Shown here one piece after another: positions 36,421 to 45,590 of a stretch of 64,000 nucleotides of DNA (the first letter of the stretch is position 1; every line of letters starts with the position of its first letter). Position numbers and translations under genes: made by a program. The notes below the pieces were generated by a model. The model was not told the origin of the DNA. It searched no databases and saw only the letters and a list, made by a program, of their open reading frames with translations. Origin of the DNA: Gallionella capsiferriformans ES-2 (GTDB lineage Bacteria > Pseudomonadota > Gammaproteobacteria > Burkholderiales > Gallionellaceae); contig NC_014394.1 of assembly GCF_000145255.1 (NCBI RefSeq), positions 1,054,001 through 1,118,000 on the forward strand, given 5' to 3'.

Positions 36421-38504
36421 ATATGACCGCTATCGCTGCCTTTTTGAAAGCCAGCATAAAACTGCGCAGCATGGCAGGCCCCATTCTGATCATCCTGATA
36501 TTAGCGATGATGGTGCTGCCCCTGCCGCCGATGCTGCTCGATGTGCTGTTCACTTTTAACATCGCGATCGCGGTGATGGTGCTGCTCATCAGCATGAATA
36601 CGACTAAAGCGCTGGATTTTCTGTCCTTCCCGACCATCTTGCTGATCACGACCCTGTTGCGTTTGTCGCTGAACGTGGCATCTACGCGCGTGGTGCTGCT
36701 TGAAGGTCACAAGGGGGGCGATGCCGCCGGTAAGGTGATCGAGTCGTTCGGCCTGTTCCTAGTAGGCGGAAATTATGCCGTCGGTATCGTCGTTTTTGCG
36801 ATTTTGGTTGTGATCAACTTTATGGTTATCACCAAGGGTGCCGGACGTATTGCCGAAGTGGGTGCGCGCTTTACGCTGGATGCGATGCCGGGTAAGCAAA
36901 TGGCGATCGATGCGGATTTGAATGCCGGCTTGATCGGTGAGGATGTAGCCCGCAAGCGGCGTGCTGAAATCGGTCAGGAGGCGGACTTTTACGGTGCGAT
37001 GGACGGTGCGAGTAAATTCGTACGAGGTGATGCCGTCGCCGGTATCTTAATTTTGTTCATCAATCTCATCGGCGGTTTGATCGTCGGTGTGTTGCAGCAC
37101 AATATGGATATTTCAACTGCTGCCAGTCGTTATACTTTGCTCGCGATCGGTGACGGTCTGGTTGCGCAAATTCCAGCGTTGGTGATTTCGACCGCAGCCG
37201 GTGTGGTGGTCAGTCGGGTGTCCACCGAAGAGAACATCGGCGAACAAATGATGGGGCAGTTGTTCAAGCAGCCGCAGTTGATTATGTTAACGGCGGCTAT
37301 CATCGGCATGATGGGAATGATCCCTGGCATGCCGCATTTCTCTTTTTTATTGTTGGCAGGCGGCATGATGTGGCTGGCCTACAATTTGTCGAAAAAATCA
37401 GAAAAAGGGGTGGAGAAGGAAAAAGCCGAGGTTGCCGCGACCCCGATTATCACTGAGGCGACTGACGCCAGTTGGGAAGACGTCGCACAAGTCGATGTAC
37501 TGGGGCTGGAGGTCGGCTACCGGCTGATCACACTGGTGGATAAGGCGCAGGACGGTGATTTGTTGCGCCGGATCAAAGGAATACGTAAAAAATTTACGCA
37601 GGATATCGGTTTTTTGCCGCCCTCGGTGCATATTCGTGACAATCTCGATCTGCGTCCGAATGCCTATCGCATCACCCTCAAGGGGGTTGAAATCGGCAGT
37701 GGCGATGCCTATCCTCACCAGTTGCTGGCGATCAATCCGGGGAGTGTGACGGGGGAATTGATTGGTACGCCGACGCGGGATCCGGCTTTTGGATTGCCGG
37801 CGATCTGGATTGAGGCAGCTTTGCGTGATCAGGCGCAGATTATGGGTTATACCGTGGTGGATCCGGGTACGGTGGTGGCGACTCACCTGAGCAATTTGCT
37901 CAGTACGCGTTCTGCCGAATTGCTGGGCCGTCAGGAGGTGCAACAGTTGCTCGATCATCTGGGGAAATTTGCGCCAAAATTGGTTGAAGACCTGGTGCCC
38001 AAGTCATTGCCGTTAGGCACAGTACAAAAAGTGCTGCAAAATCTGCTCGATGATGGGATGCATATCCGCGATATGCGAACGATTGCCGAGACATTGGCTG
38101 ATAATGCGTCAAGGACACAAGATCCTTATCAGCTCACTGTACTGGTGCGCGTGGCGCTAGGTCCTGCCATCGTGCAGCAGTACTATCCGTCAGCGCAGGA
38201 GTTGCAGGTGATCGGTATGGATAAGGAGTTGGAGCATATTCTGATGCAAGCGATGCAGGCAAGTCAGAACGGCATGGGGATAGAGCCGGGGCTGGCCGAC
38301 ACGGTGCTCAATGAGTCACGTGCAGCGGTGCAACGTCAGGAGCAGATGGGGTTGCCGACGGTGATGCTGGTTCCCGCGCAGTTGCGAGATCTGCTGGCGC
38401 GCTTCTTGAAGCGCACCGTACCCAATTTAAGAGTTATTTCACATGATGAAGTGCCGGACTTTAAAACGATCCGGGTTACGTCACTGGTAGGAGGAAACGC
38501 ATGA
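36417..38504 (+). CDS. flhA: Flagellar export gate protein FlhA
   Basis: 695 residues, full length. Eight N-terminal membrane helices (about 15-310) with the FHIPEP-family loop GAGRIAEVGARFTLDAMPGK and DGASKFVRGDAVAGI, then a large cytoplasmic domain (about 350-690) that forms the nonameric docking ring for export chaperones and substrates. Overlaps flhB before it (4 bases) and flhF after it (4 bases), so all three are translationally coupled. Confidence 0.95.
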   Translation: MNMTAIAAFLKASIKLRSMAGPILIILILAMMVLPLPPMLLDVLFTFNIAIAVMVLLISMNTTKALDFLSFPTILLITTLLRLSLNVASTRVVLLEGHKGGDAAGKVIESFGLFLVGGNYAVGIVVFAILVVINFMVITKGAGRIAEVGARFTLDAMPGKQMAIDADLNAGLIGEDVARKRRAEIGQEADFYGAMDGASKFVRGDAVAGILILFINLIGGLIVGVLQHNMDISTAASRYTLLAIGDGLVAQIPALVISTAAGVVVSRVSTEENIGEQMMGQLFKQPQLIMLTAAIIGMMGMIPGMPHFSFLLLAGGMMWLAYNLSKKSEKGVEKEKAEVAATPIITEATDASWEDVAQVDVLGLEVGYRLITLVDKAQDGDLLRRIKGIRKKFTQDIGFLPPSVHIRDNLDLRPNAYRITLKGVEIGSGDAYPHQLLAINPGSVTGELIGTPTRDPAFGLPAIWIEAALRDQAQIMGYTVVDPGTVVATHLSNLLSTRSAELLGRQEVQQLLDHLGKFAPKLVEDLVPKSLPLGTVQKVLQNLLDDGMHIRDMRTIAETLADNASRTQDPYQLTVLVRVALGPAIVQQYYPSAQELQVIGMDKELEHILMQAMQASQNGMGIEPGLADTVLNESRAAVQRQEQMGLPTVMLVPAQLRDLLARFLKRTVPNLRVISHDEVPDFKTIRVTSLVGGNA

Positions 38505-39856
38505 ATATCAGAAAATTCACGGCCGCATCGGCTCGCGAGGCACTCAAAGAGATACGCAGCGAATTGGGTGAAGAAGCTGTCATTTTATCCAATCGCAAGA
38601 CCGAGCATGGCGTGGAAATTCACGCCATGGCGAACGATGAAATGGTGCGCTTGTCTTCGGCGAGTACGCCTGTATTGAAACATCCGGCAAAGCCTAAGAC
38701 GGTCGATATTGCCAGCGTATATCAGGCGTATGAAGCCGAGGAGGCCGATGATGAGCCTTTTCTCAAGCTGGGTAATAAGGCCAAACCGCAGCCCGTCATG
38801 CCGCCGGCTCAGCCTGTTGTTCAGCCCGCAGTGCAGTCAGCTGAGCCCGTTGAGGAGGCGTTGATCAGCAAGCCTCCTCAACCCTTTATTTCCACGCCGG
38901 CCGGGGAAGCTGCGATTCTGGGCGAGATCAAGTCCATGCACAGCATGCTGCAAAAGCAGATTGAAACCTTGTCGTGGAACAATGTGCAGCAGCGCGATCC
39001 GCAACGCGCCGGGATGTTGCGCCGTATGCTCAATGCAGGGTTCAGTACGCTGCTCGCGCGTCAGTTGCTCGATAAAATGCCCGCCGGGAACGAAAAGGGC
39101 GAATCCTGGATTAAGCAGGTATTGAAGCGAAATCTTCGTGTTGCGGGCATCGACGATGATATCGTGGTCAGAGGTGGTGTGTATGCGCTGATCGGTCCTA
39201 CCGGCGTGGGAAAGACCACCACGACGGCGAAGCTCGCCGCGCGTGCTGTCGTGCGCTATGGTGCGGATAAAGTGGCCCTGCTTACCACTGACAGTTACCG
39301 GATCGGCGCCTACGAACAGCTCAAAATCTATGGAAAAATTCTCGGTGTCGCGGTCCACGCGGTGAAAGGGGCGGACGATTTGCGCCTGACGCTGGCCGCT
39401 TTGCGCCATAAGCATCTGGTGCTGATTGATACCGTCGGGATGGGGCAGCGCGATGAGCGGGTCGTCGAACAGGGCGACATGTTCGATGCGGCCGGGGTGC
39501 AGCGTTTGCTGGTGCTCAATTCCACCAGCGGCGGTGATACGCTGGAAGACGTGGTGCGCATGTATTACAGCAATAAGGTCATTGGCTGTATTGCCACCAA
39601 GCTTGATGAAGCAGCTAATCTGGGCGCGATACTCGATGTCGTGGTACGGCATCGTCTGGTGATGTATTTTATGGCCAACGGTCAGCGGGTGCCCGAAGAC
39701 TTGCATTTGGTCAATATCGACATATTGCTGCATCGTGCTTTCAAGCCTGCGGAGGAGAAAACGCCTTTCACGCTTGAGGCGCTGGAATTTCCGACGATTA
39801 TGGCAGATTCGGGTAATACGGCTGTCCCATCCGGTGAGGTGACCTATGCACTTTGA
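38501..39856 (+). CDS. flhF: Flagellar SRP-like GTPase FlhF
   Basis: 451 residues. N-terminal basic domain (MNIRKFTAASAREALKEIR), a Pro/Gln-rich linker, an N domain and the SRP-type GTPase domain with the P-loop GPTGVGKTTTTAKLA (about 233-247), DSYRIGAYEQL, DTVGMGQRD and TKLDEA. FlhF sets flagellar position and number, usually at a pole, with FlhG. Overlaps flhG by 11 bases. Presence of FlhF suggests polar flagella, unusual together with FlhDC. Confidence 0.93.
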   Translation: MNIRKFTAASAREALKEIRSELGEEAVILSNRKTEHGVEIHAMANDEMVRLSSASTPVLKHPAKPKTVDIASVYQAYEAEEADDEPFLKLGNKAKPQPVMPPAQPVVQPAVQSAEPVEEALISKPPQPFISTPAGEAAILGEIKSMHSMLQKQIETLSWNNVQQRDPQRAGMLRRMLNAGFSTLLARQLLDKMPAGNEKGESWIKQVLKRNLRVAGIDDDIVVRGGVYALIGPTGVGKTTTTAKLAARAVVRYGADKVALLTTDSYRIGAYEQLKIYGKILGVAVHAVKGADDLRLTLAALRHKHLVLIDTVGMGQRDERVVEQGDMFDAAGVQRLLVLNSTSGGDTLEDVVRMYYSNKVIGCIATKLDEAANLGAILDVVVRHRLVMYFMANGQRVPEDLHLVNIDILLHRAFKPAEEKTPFTLEALEFPTIMADSGNTAVPSGEVTYAL

Positions 39857-40817
39857 TGTGGATGCCGAGGAATTAGCGCAGTCCGGTGAATTGTCTTTGG
39901 CGCAGTTTACCAGCACGCAACGTCTGGGCGAGGATGATCAGGCCGAAGGCTTGCGGCGGCTGTTGGTGGGCAATCGAATGCAGGTAATCACGCTCGTTGC
40001 GGGTAAATCCGGCATGGGGCGTACCAGCGTCACGCTCAATCTGGCAACCGCACTGGCATCGGCCGGGCGCGATGTGCTTGTGCTGGACGAAAATCCTGCA
40101 CCGAATAATTTAACCGATAGTTTAGGCCTGTTTGCCCGGCACGACCTGTTGGATGTGGTGCAAGGTAAGTGTCAGTTGCAGGACGTGTTGCTGCCGGGTA
40201 AGGGGTTTGCGATTTTGCCGGTATCCCGTTTGATGCGTGCGCTGGAAAAATTAAAGCCTGTCGAGCAGAAGCGGATGGAAAAAGTGTTGTCTGAAGTCAG
40301 CGCAGGGGTTGATGTGATGCTGGTGGATGCGGCGATGCTCTCGGCTCAAGGTGCGGTGTCTGCCAGTCTTGCCTCAGGCGTCCGGGTGCTTGTGGTGATG
40401 GATGCGACGGCCAGCGGTATCACCGAGAGTTATTCGCTGATCAAGCGTCTGGCGCTGGAGAATGCACGTCTGCGTTTTGAAGTGGTGGTGAACAAGGTGG
40501 CTAATGAAGAAATGGCAAGGCTCGTGTTTGGCAATATGGAGAAAGTTGCCAGAACTAAACTTGCGGCGCGGTTAGAGTATTTGGGTTACATTCCGCAAGA
40601 TGACAGGCTTAAGCGTTCTACCCAGTTGTCACGTTCGGTGGTGGAGTCCTATCCAGCGTCGAGTTCTGCGAAATCGTGCATTGCACTGTCACAAAGTGTG
40701 TTACAAAAGACGATGCGGCAGGATGAAATGGAAGGCGGCATTTCCCAGATGATGAAAAATCTGATTAGGCAGCTGTCGCGTCAGCACGACAGATCGCCGG
40801 AAACAATGATTAACTAA
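39846..40817 (+). CDS. flhG: MinD-like ATPase FlhG/FleN with altered Walker A motif
   Basis: 323 residues, ParA/MinD fold. The Walker A region reads AGKSGMGRTSVTLNLA (about 53-68) in place of the KGGxGKT consensus: the first (deviant) Lys stays but the P-loop Lys is Arg. The following LVLDENPAPNNLTDSLGL and VMLVDAAML match Walker A' and B places. FlhG limits flagellar number and stimulates FlhF GTPase. The changed motif may weaken ATP hydrolysis. Overlaps flhF; fliA follows after 12 bases. The bona fide MinD is encoded at 60730. Confidence 0.88.
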   Translation: MHFDVDAEELAQSGELSLAQFTSTQRLGEDDQAEGLRRLLVGNRMQVITLVAGKSGMGRTSVTLNLATALASAGRDVLVLDENPAPNNLTDSLGLFARHDLLDVVQGKCQLQDVLLPGKGFAILPVSRLMRALEKLKPVEQKRMEKVLSEVSAGVDVMLVDAAMLSAQGAVSASLASGVRVLVVMDATASGITESYSLIKRLALENARLRFEVVVNKVANEEMARLVFGNMEKVARTKLAARLEYLGYIPQDDRLKRSTQLSRSVVESYPASSSAKSCIALSQSVLQKTMRQDEMEGGISQMMKNLIRQLSRQHDRSPETMIN

Positions 40818-40829
40818 TATTAAAGGCCT

Positions 40830-41540
40830 ATGTATAACGCTTCTGGATTGCAGGACAAAAATCAGTGTTTGCGGGATTATGCGCCTCTGGTTAAGCGCAT
40901 TGCCCATCAGATGATGAGCAAGTTGCCCTACAGTGTGCAGATAGACGATATCATTCAAGCGGGCATGATGGGGTTGCTCGATGCTGCAACTCGCTACGAC
41001 GAAATTCACGGTGCGCAGTTTGAAACGTATGCGACGCAACGCATCCGTGGTGCCATGCTCGATGAACTGCGCAGTGCGGACTGGTTGCCGCGCAGTTTGC
41101 GTCGGGATATGCGGCGCATCGAACAAGGCGTCAGTCGATTGCAGCAAAAGTTGGGGCGCGCGCCCAATGAAACGGAAATCGCTAAAGAGCTCGAGGTATC
41201 TTTGGTTGAATATCAGCAGATGCTGCAGGAATCGCGCGGTGCACAGTTAATTTATTATGAAGATTTTCAAGATGAGGATCATGAGGACTTTTTCGAGCGT
41301 TTTGAATTCGCCAATGATACGGATCCACTGGCATTACTGCAGGATGATCGTTTTAAGTCTGAGTTGGCACGTGCGATCGACGTCCTGCCTGAGCGTGAGC
41401 GTCTGCTGATGGCGTTGATTTATGAGCAGGAATTGAATTTGCGTGAGGTGGGTGAAGTATTCGGTGTCAGCGAATCCCGTATCTCGCAATTGCATAGTCA
41501 GGCGGTGCTGCGTCTGCGCGGTTCGCTGAAAGGGTATTGA
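40830..41540 (+). CDS. fliA: Flagellar sigma factor FliA (sigma-28)
   Basis: 236 residues with sigma regions 2 (DYAPLVKRIAHQMMSKLPYS, IDDIIQAGMMGLLDAATRYD, AMLDELRSADWLPRSLR), 3 and 4 (LREVGEVFGVSESRISQLHS). It drives late flagellar and chemotaxis genes from TAAAGTTT-N11-GCCGATAA promoters, and four such promoters are visible in this window. It is held inactive by FlgM, encoded about 2 kb downstream on the minus strand. TAAAGG precedes the ATG. Stop and motC start overlap (TGATG). Confidence 0.95.
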   Translation: MYNASGLQDKNQCLRDYAPLVKRIAHQMMSKLPYSVQIDDIIQAGMMGLLDAATRYDEIHGAQFETYATQRIRGAMLDELRSADWLPRSLRRDMRRIEQGVSRLQQKLGRAPNETEIAKELEVSLVEYQQMLQESRGAQLIYYEDFQDEDHEDFFERFEFANDTDPLALLQDDRFKSELARAIDVLPERERLLMALIYEQELNLREVGEVFGVSESRISQLHSQAVLRLRGSLKGY

Positions 41541-42280
41541 TGGATAAGTTGACACTGCTGGGTTTGCTGGTCGCGATTGTCGGTATTCTGTCCGGCCAGA
41601 TTCTGGAAGGGAGTAATCTTAGCGTGTTGTTTCAAGGCAGCGCCTTTTTGATCGTGTTTTGCGGCACGCTGGGGGCTGTGATGGTACAAAGCTCCGCCAA
41701 GGTATTTCTGACGGCAATCAAAATGGGGGCATGGGCTTTCTCGACACCGAAATCCGCCGGCCCTGATTTGATTTTACAACTGACCAGTTGGGGGACGCTG
41801 GCGCGTAAGGAGGGGATGCTGGCGCTAGAGGCGCGCATTCCGGGTATTGCGGATCCCTTTATGAAGAAGGGTGTGCAGTTGCTAGTTGACGGGCACAGTG
41901 CCGAAAAAATTCGCGATGTGCTGGAGACGGATATTCAATCCTGGGAGCAGTTGCGCTGGCAATCGGCGCGGGTATGGGAAGCGGCGGCCGGCTATTCTCC
42001 GACGGTGGGGATTATCGGTGCGGTGCTGGGGTTGATGCACGTGATGCAGAATTTATCAGAGCCATCCAAGCTGGGAAGCGGAATAGCGGTCGCCTTTGTC
42101 GCAACTATATACGGTGTGGCGTTTGCTAATTTGCTTTTTTTGCCGGTCGCCAATAAATTAAAAGCGATCATTATGCAGCAGACGCATATGCGCGACATGG
42201 TGATCGATGGTCTGGGGGCAATCGCCAACGGGGAAAATCCGCGTTATATCGAACTTAAACTGCAGAGTTATCTGAACTGA
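41540..42280 (+). CDS. motC: Flagellar stator protein MotC (MotA/PomA family)
   Basis: 246 residues, the shorter PomA/MotC type with four membrane helices (about 5-22, 30-50, 145-170, 178-200) and AAGYSPTVGIIGAVLGLMHV. It forms a second stator with MotD. The start at 41540 overlaps the fliA stop by one base. Gene order fliA-motC-motD is the Pseudomonas arrangement. MotAB at 7395 is the other stator. Confidence 0.9.
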   Translation: MDKLTLLGLLVAIVGILSGQILEGSNLSVLFQGSAFLIVFCGTLGAVMVQSSAKVFLTAIKMGAWAFSTPKSAGPDLILQLTSWGTLARKEGMLALEARIPGIADPFMKKGVQLLVDGHSAEKIRDVLETDIQSWEQLRWQSARVWEAAAGYSPTVGIIGAVLGLMHVMQNLSEPSKLGSGIAVAFVATIYGVAFANLLFLPVANKLKAIIMQQTHMRDMVIDGLGAIANGENPRYIELKLQSYLN

Positions 42281-42281
42281 T

Positions 42282-43127
42282 ATGGCGCGCCGTCGCAAAC
42301 GTGCCGAGCACGATAATCACGAACGCTGGCTGATTTCGTATGCAGACTTTGTCACCCTGCTGTTCGCTTTTTTTGTCGTGATGTATTCGATTTCATCCGT
42401 CAATGAAGGCAAATACAAAACCTTCAGTGATTCGCTGAATTCGGCTTTTTCAGAATCATCTGCTACCGTGGTCCCTAGCACTCAGGGGCAGTTGTTTAAG
42501 GTGCTGGTGGATAAGCGAGATGCGCGGATGCTCGAGCAGCAGCGCAAGATACAAGCGCAGATGAAGGCGGTCGATGCGAGTTTGAGAGAGGTGATGGGAC
42601 CGTTGATTGCGCAGGGGTTGGTCGGGGTGCATCAGACTAAGCGCGGTGTAGTGGTTGACATCAGTGCGAGCACGCTGTTTCGCGAGGGTGAGGAGAAACT
42701 TCAACCAGGCGCTCAGGAAACGTTGCAGCAAGTCGCGGTGGTGCTAAGCCGTGAGAACCAATCGGTCGAGGTTGAAGGGCATACCGACGATGTGCCGATT
42801 AAGACGACGCAGTTTCCGTCCAATTGGGAGTTGTCTTCAGGGCGCGCTAGCAGTGTTGTCAGAACGCTGGTCACGTATGGTGTTCCAGAAAAGCGTCTGG
42901 CAGCTGTCGGTATGGCGGCTAACCAGCCCGTTGTAGCTAATGACACGCCTGAGAACCGTGCTAAAAACAGGCGGGTATCAATTACGATTTTGTCACCGGA
43001 GTTTGACCGTCTGACCGATAGTGCGGAAAGCTCGCCTGCCGTAGAGCCGGCTAAGCCTTCAGAGCCTGCTAAGTCACCGGCTCAGGAAAAGCCGGTTGAT
43101 AAAGCGGCGCCAACGGTGAAAAACTAA
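42282..43127 (+). CDS. motD: Flagellar stator protein MotD (MotB family)
   Basis: 281 residues. Membrane helix about 18-38 in the segment starting WLISYADFVTLLFAFFVVMY with the proton-binding Asp, then a linker and OmpA-like peptidoglycan-binding domain (about 120-240; VEGHTDDVPIKT, NRRVSITILSP) and a Pro/Lys-rich tail (about 250-281). Starts one base after motC. The last 4 bases overlap the 3' end of flgN on the opposite strand, so the two operons converge without a visible terminator. Confidence 0.92.
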   Translation: MARRRKRAEHDNHERWLISYADFVTLLFAFFVVMYSISSVNEGKYKTFSDSLNSAFSESSATVVPSTQGQLFKVLVDKRDARMLEQQRKIQAQMKAVDASLREVMGPLIAQGLVGVHQTKRGVVVDISASTLFREGEEKLQPGAQETLQQVAVVLSRENQSVEVEGHTDDVPIKTTQFPSNWELSSGRASSVVRTLVTYGVPEKRLAAVGMAANQPVVANDTPENRAKNRRVSITILSPEFDRLTDSAESSPAVEPAKPSEPAKSPAQEKPVDKAAPTVKN

Positions 43128-43600
43128 ACGCTGCCGAGCGAGCGGCCTGTGCCTGCGGAAAAATTGGTTTGGCCGTCCGGTCCGTACAGGTTCGCCTGAC
43201 TCACTGCCCGTGTAAGTGCAGTGAGTGACTGTTGATTGTGGCGCAATTTCATTTGTATCAATTCGCCATTAACGTTGTTGAGTTGACCTGCCTGCGCGGC
43301 CAGCGTGCAGATTTCCTGCCAGATCAGTAGACACTCGTGATTATGTGCTTCAAGCCAGGACTGAATCGCTGCGCTGCTGAGGACGCCCACGTATTTTTCC
43401 AGCAGCCGCCGGCGGGATTCAGCCAGTTCATTCAGGCGCACGGCCTCCGCTGATTTTTTCTCGGCAAGGATCAGCAGCGGATCGATGCTGTTCTCGGTGA
43501 GCAGACTTTGCTCTTGCAGCAGCAGGTCGACAAAACCGCGAACAGCCAACCGCTCGTCCGAGAAGGCGGTCATTAACGTTGTGTGGTCGGCGTGCGACAA
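43124..43600 (-). CDS. flgN: Flagellar export chaperone FlgN
   Basis: 158 residues, helical. FlgN chaperones the hook-filament junction proteins FlgK and FlgL. The sequence has the family pattern LLQEQSLLTENSIDPLLILA near the N-terminus and LIQMKLRHNQQSLTAL near the C-terminus. It follows flgM by 3 bases and converges on motD. Identification rests on the sequence pattern and the flgM neighbour. Confidence 0.85.
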   Translation of the reverse strand: MSHADHTTLMTAFSDERLAVRGFVDLLLQEQSLLTENSIDPLLILAEKKSAEAVRLNELAESRRRLLEKYVGVLSSAAIQSWLEAHNHECLLIWQEICTLAAQAGQLNNVNGELIQMKLRHNQQSLTALTRAVSQANLYGPDGQTNFSAGTGRSLGSV

Positions 43601-43603
43601 GAT

Positions 43604-43906
43604 TTACGCCTGACTGCTGATCAGATCGCGAACAGACTGAATCAGTCGGTCTGCGATGACGCCGGAATTGACCTGAAAGCGACCTTCACTGATGGCCTGT
43701 TTGATCTGTGCGACTTTGTTTGCATCGATCACCGGGGTGTTCGACATGGACGCTTCCATTTTGGAGAGCTGAGACGCTGTCGAGCCTAGTGATACGCTGG
43801 TGCCGGGTTCCTGTGCTGCCGGACTGCTCTTAGCGCTGGGTGTTCGCGCGCTAGTTTCATTCATCAGTCCCGCAGGTGGCGAATTGCTTGGTTTGTCAAT
43901 TTTCAC
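43604..43906 (-). CDS. flgM: Anti-sigma-28 factor FlgM
   Basis: 100 residues from a GTG start with GAGAGGA before it. N-terminal half is disordered (Ser, Pro, Ala), and the C-terminal half (about 60-100) has the FliA-binding helices: VAQIKQAISEGRFQVNSGVI, ADRLIQSVRDLI. It holds FliA until the hook is complete, then leaves through the export gate. A sigma-28 promoter lies 49 bases upstream (43955-43981), giving the usual feedback loop. Confidence 0.9.
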   Translation of the reverse strand: MKIDKPSNSPPAGLMNETSARTPSAKSSPAAQEPGTSVSLGSTASQLSKMEASMSNTPVIDANKVAQIKQAISEGRFQVNSGVIADRLIQSVRDLISSQA

Positions 43907-43954
43907 GGTAATCCTCTCAATCTGACGCTACTAAGTTTGTACGCGATGTCCTCT

Positions 43955-43981
43955 TTATCGGATGATACCCGTAAAACTTTA
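43955..43981 (-). promoter_or_regulatory. Sigma-28 promoter for flgMN
   Basis: On the minus strand TAAAGTTT (43981-43974), 11 bases, TCCGATAA (43962-43955): 15 of 16 consensus bases at ideal spacing. Transcription would start near 43948, about 40 bases before the flgM GTG. Confidence 0.85.
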
Positions 43982-44090
43982 GCAAAATTTACAATTGTTA
44001 GAAAATTTTTAATTGCGCCTGAAAAATAATCCAATAATTGTAGACGAACAGTCAGTGATTATCGGTTTTTTTCAGAAAAGCTAGCCTGTG

Positions 44091-44096
44091 TATAAT
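44091..44096 (+). promoter_or_regulatory. Consensus -10 element before the PLP/ATP-grasp cluster
   Basis: TATAAT at 44091-44096, with no good -35 at 16-18 bp. The start would be near 44103, leaving a leader of about 45 bases before the first gene. It suggests that the three-gene cluster has its own promoter, divergent from flgM. Confidence 0.45.
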
Positions 44097-44148
44097 GTTG
44101 GCCTTGCGGCGAGGGCTGGCTGCGCGCGAGAGGCGGCTTGGGAGAGGC

Positions 44149-45588
44149 ATGTTAAATATATCTGATGAAACGCTGGAGCCGGAGGATTGGCAGGATTTTC
44201 GCCGTCAAGGTCATCGCATGCTCGATGATATGTTCGATTATCTGGAAAATTTGCGCGATCGGCCGGTCTGGCAGCCGATTCCACCCGAAGTGCGCGACGT
44301 TTTTTATCAGCCGATGCCGTCTCAAGCTGGCGAATTATCCGCTGCCCATCAGACCTTTATGCAGGATATCTTGCCCTATGCGATCGGGAACGCGCATCCG
44401 GGATTCATGGGCTGGGTGCACGGCGGAGGGACGTCTGTTGGCATGTTGGCGGAGATGCTCGCCGCCGGACTGAACGCCAATTTGGGTGGCAGAGAGCAAA
44501 TTCCCGTCGAAGTGGAGCGTCAGTTAGTGCGCTGGGTGCGCGATTTATTCTCATTTCCGGCAGAAGCCAGCGGATTGTTCGTGACTGGCACCTCGATGGC
44601 CAATTTAATCAGTGTGTTAGTCGCAAGAACAGCGATGCTGGGGCGTGCTGTGCGCGTAGAGGGTTTATCGGCTGCGTGTCATCTGACCGCCTATACGTCG
44701 GCCAGTGCGCATGTCAGCATCGCTCAGGCCATGGATATGGCCGGGATCGGGACGCTGGCGCTGCGTAAAATTCCGCTGAACGCGAATTTCCAGATGGATA
44801 CAGTGGCGCTTGAACGGGCGATTGCGGCCGATATTGCGGCCGGGATGACGCCCTTTTTAATTGCAGCGACCGCCGGCACCGTGGATGTCGGAGCCATCGA
44901 CACGCTGGACGAGATTGCCTCGATTGCTAAGGGCTGCGGGCTCTGGTTTCACGTCGATGGCGCGTATGGCGCGCTGGGGATGCTGGCATCCGATATTGCC
45001 GAGCAATTGAAAGGGATAGAACGCGCCGACTCAATCGCTTTCGATTTTCATAAGTGGGGGCAGGTGCCCTATGATGCGGGCTTTGTGCTGGTCAGGGATG
45101 GTACGCTGCATCACGATACCTTTGCTTCCCCCGCGGCCTATTTGCAACGCGAGGTGCGCGGCATGGCAGCCGGTTCCCCGTGGCCTTGCGATTACGGTCC
45201 TGATTTGTCGCGCGGCTTTCGTGCACTGAAAACCTGGTTTACCTTGCAGGTCTATGGTGCTGAGAAGCTAGGACGGGTAATTTCAAAAACCTGTGCGCTG
45301 GCGCAGTATTTGCGAACGCGCATCGAGGCCGAGCCGACGCTTGAATTGTTAGCGCCGGTGGCTTTAAATATCGTGTGTTTCCGTTATCGCAGCACGGATC
45401 TGCATAACGCACAGATTGTACTGGCGCTGCAAGAATCCGGCATCGCCGCCCCCTCATCGACCACCCTTAACGGGCAACTCGCCATTCGTGCGGCAATCGT
45501 CAATCATCGCACGCAGGTGTGCGACATCGATGCACTGATAGAGGCGACCTTAAAATTTGCTGCCGACTTGCCATTGGAAAGAGAATAA
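44149..45588 (+). CDS. Group II PLP-dependent amino-acid decarboxylase
   Basis: 479 residues of the aromatic-amino-acid/tyrosine/glutamate decarboxylase family (fold type I). Substrate-side motif NAHPGFMGWVHGGGTSVGML (about 82-101), cofactor Asp in WFHVDGAYGAL, and the PLP Lys302 in FDFHKWGQVPYDAG. It should remove CO2 from an L-amino acid to give an amine; the substrate cannot be told, though the family most often takes aromatic ones. GAGAGG precedes the ATG at 44149 (an ATG at 44095 is too close to the -10). The next gene starts two bases after the stop. Confidence 0.88.
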   Translation: MLNISDETLEPEDWQDFRRQGHRMLDDMFDYLENLRDRPVWQPIPPEVRDVFYQPMPSQAGELSAAHQTFMQDILPYAIGNAHPGFMGWVHGGGTSVGMLAEMLAAGLNANLGGREQIPVEVERQLVRWVRDLFSFPAEASGLFVTGTSMANLISVLVARTAMLGRAVRVEGLSAACHLTAYTSASAHVSIAQAMDMAGIGTLALRKIPLNANFQMDTVALERAIAADIAAGMTPFLIAATAGTVDVGAIDTLDEIASIAKGCGLWFHVDGAYGALGMLASDIAEQLKGIERADSIAFDFHKWGQVPYDAGFVLVRDGTLHHDTFASPAAYLQREVRGMAAGSPWPCDYGPDLSRGFRALKTWFTLQVYGAEKLGRVISKTCALAQYLRTRIEAEPTLELLAPVALNIVCFRYRSTDLHNAQIVLALQESGIAAPSSTTLNGQLAIRAAIVNHRTQVCDIDALIEATLKFAADLPLERE

Positions 45589-45590
45589 CT

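Noticed and set aside
38837..39916. 359-codon open frame antisense to flhF
   Set aside because: Lies wholly opposite flhF and the flhG start; His/Gln/Arg-rich translation without domains.
44059..44066. Second minus-strand ACCGATAA -10-like element upstream of flgM
   Set aside because: No TAAA-type -35 at 11 bp; the site at 43955-43981 is far better.
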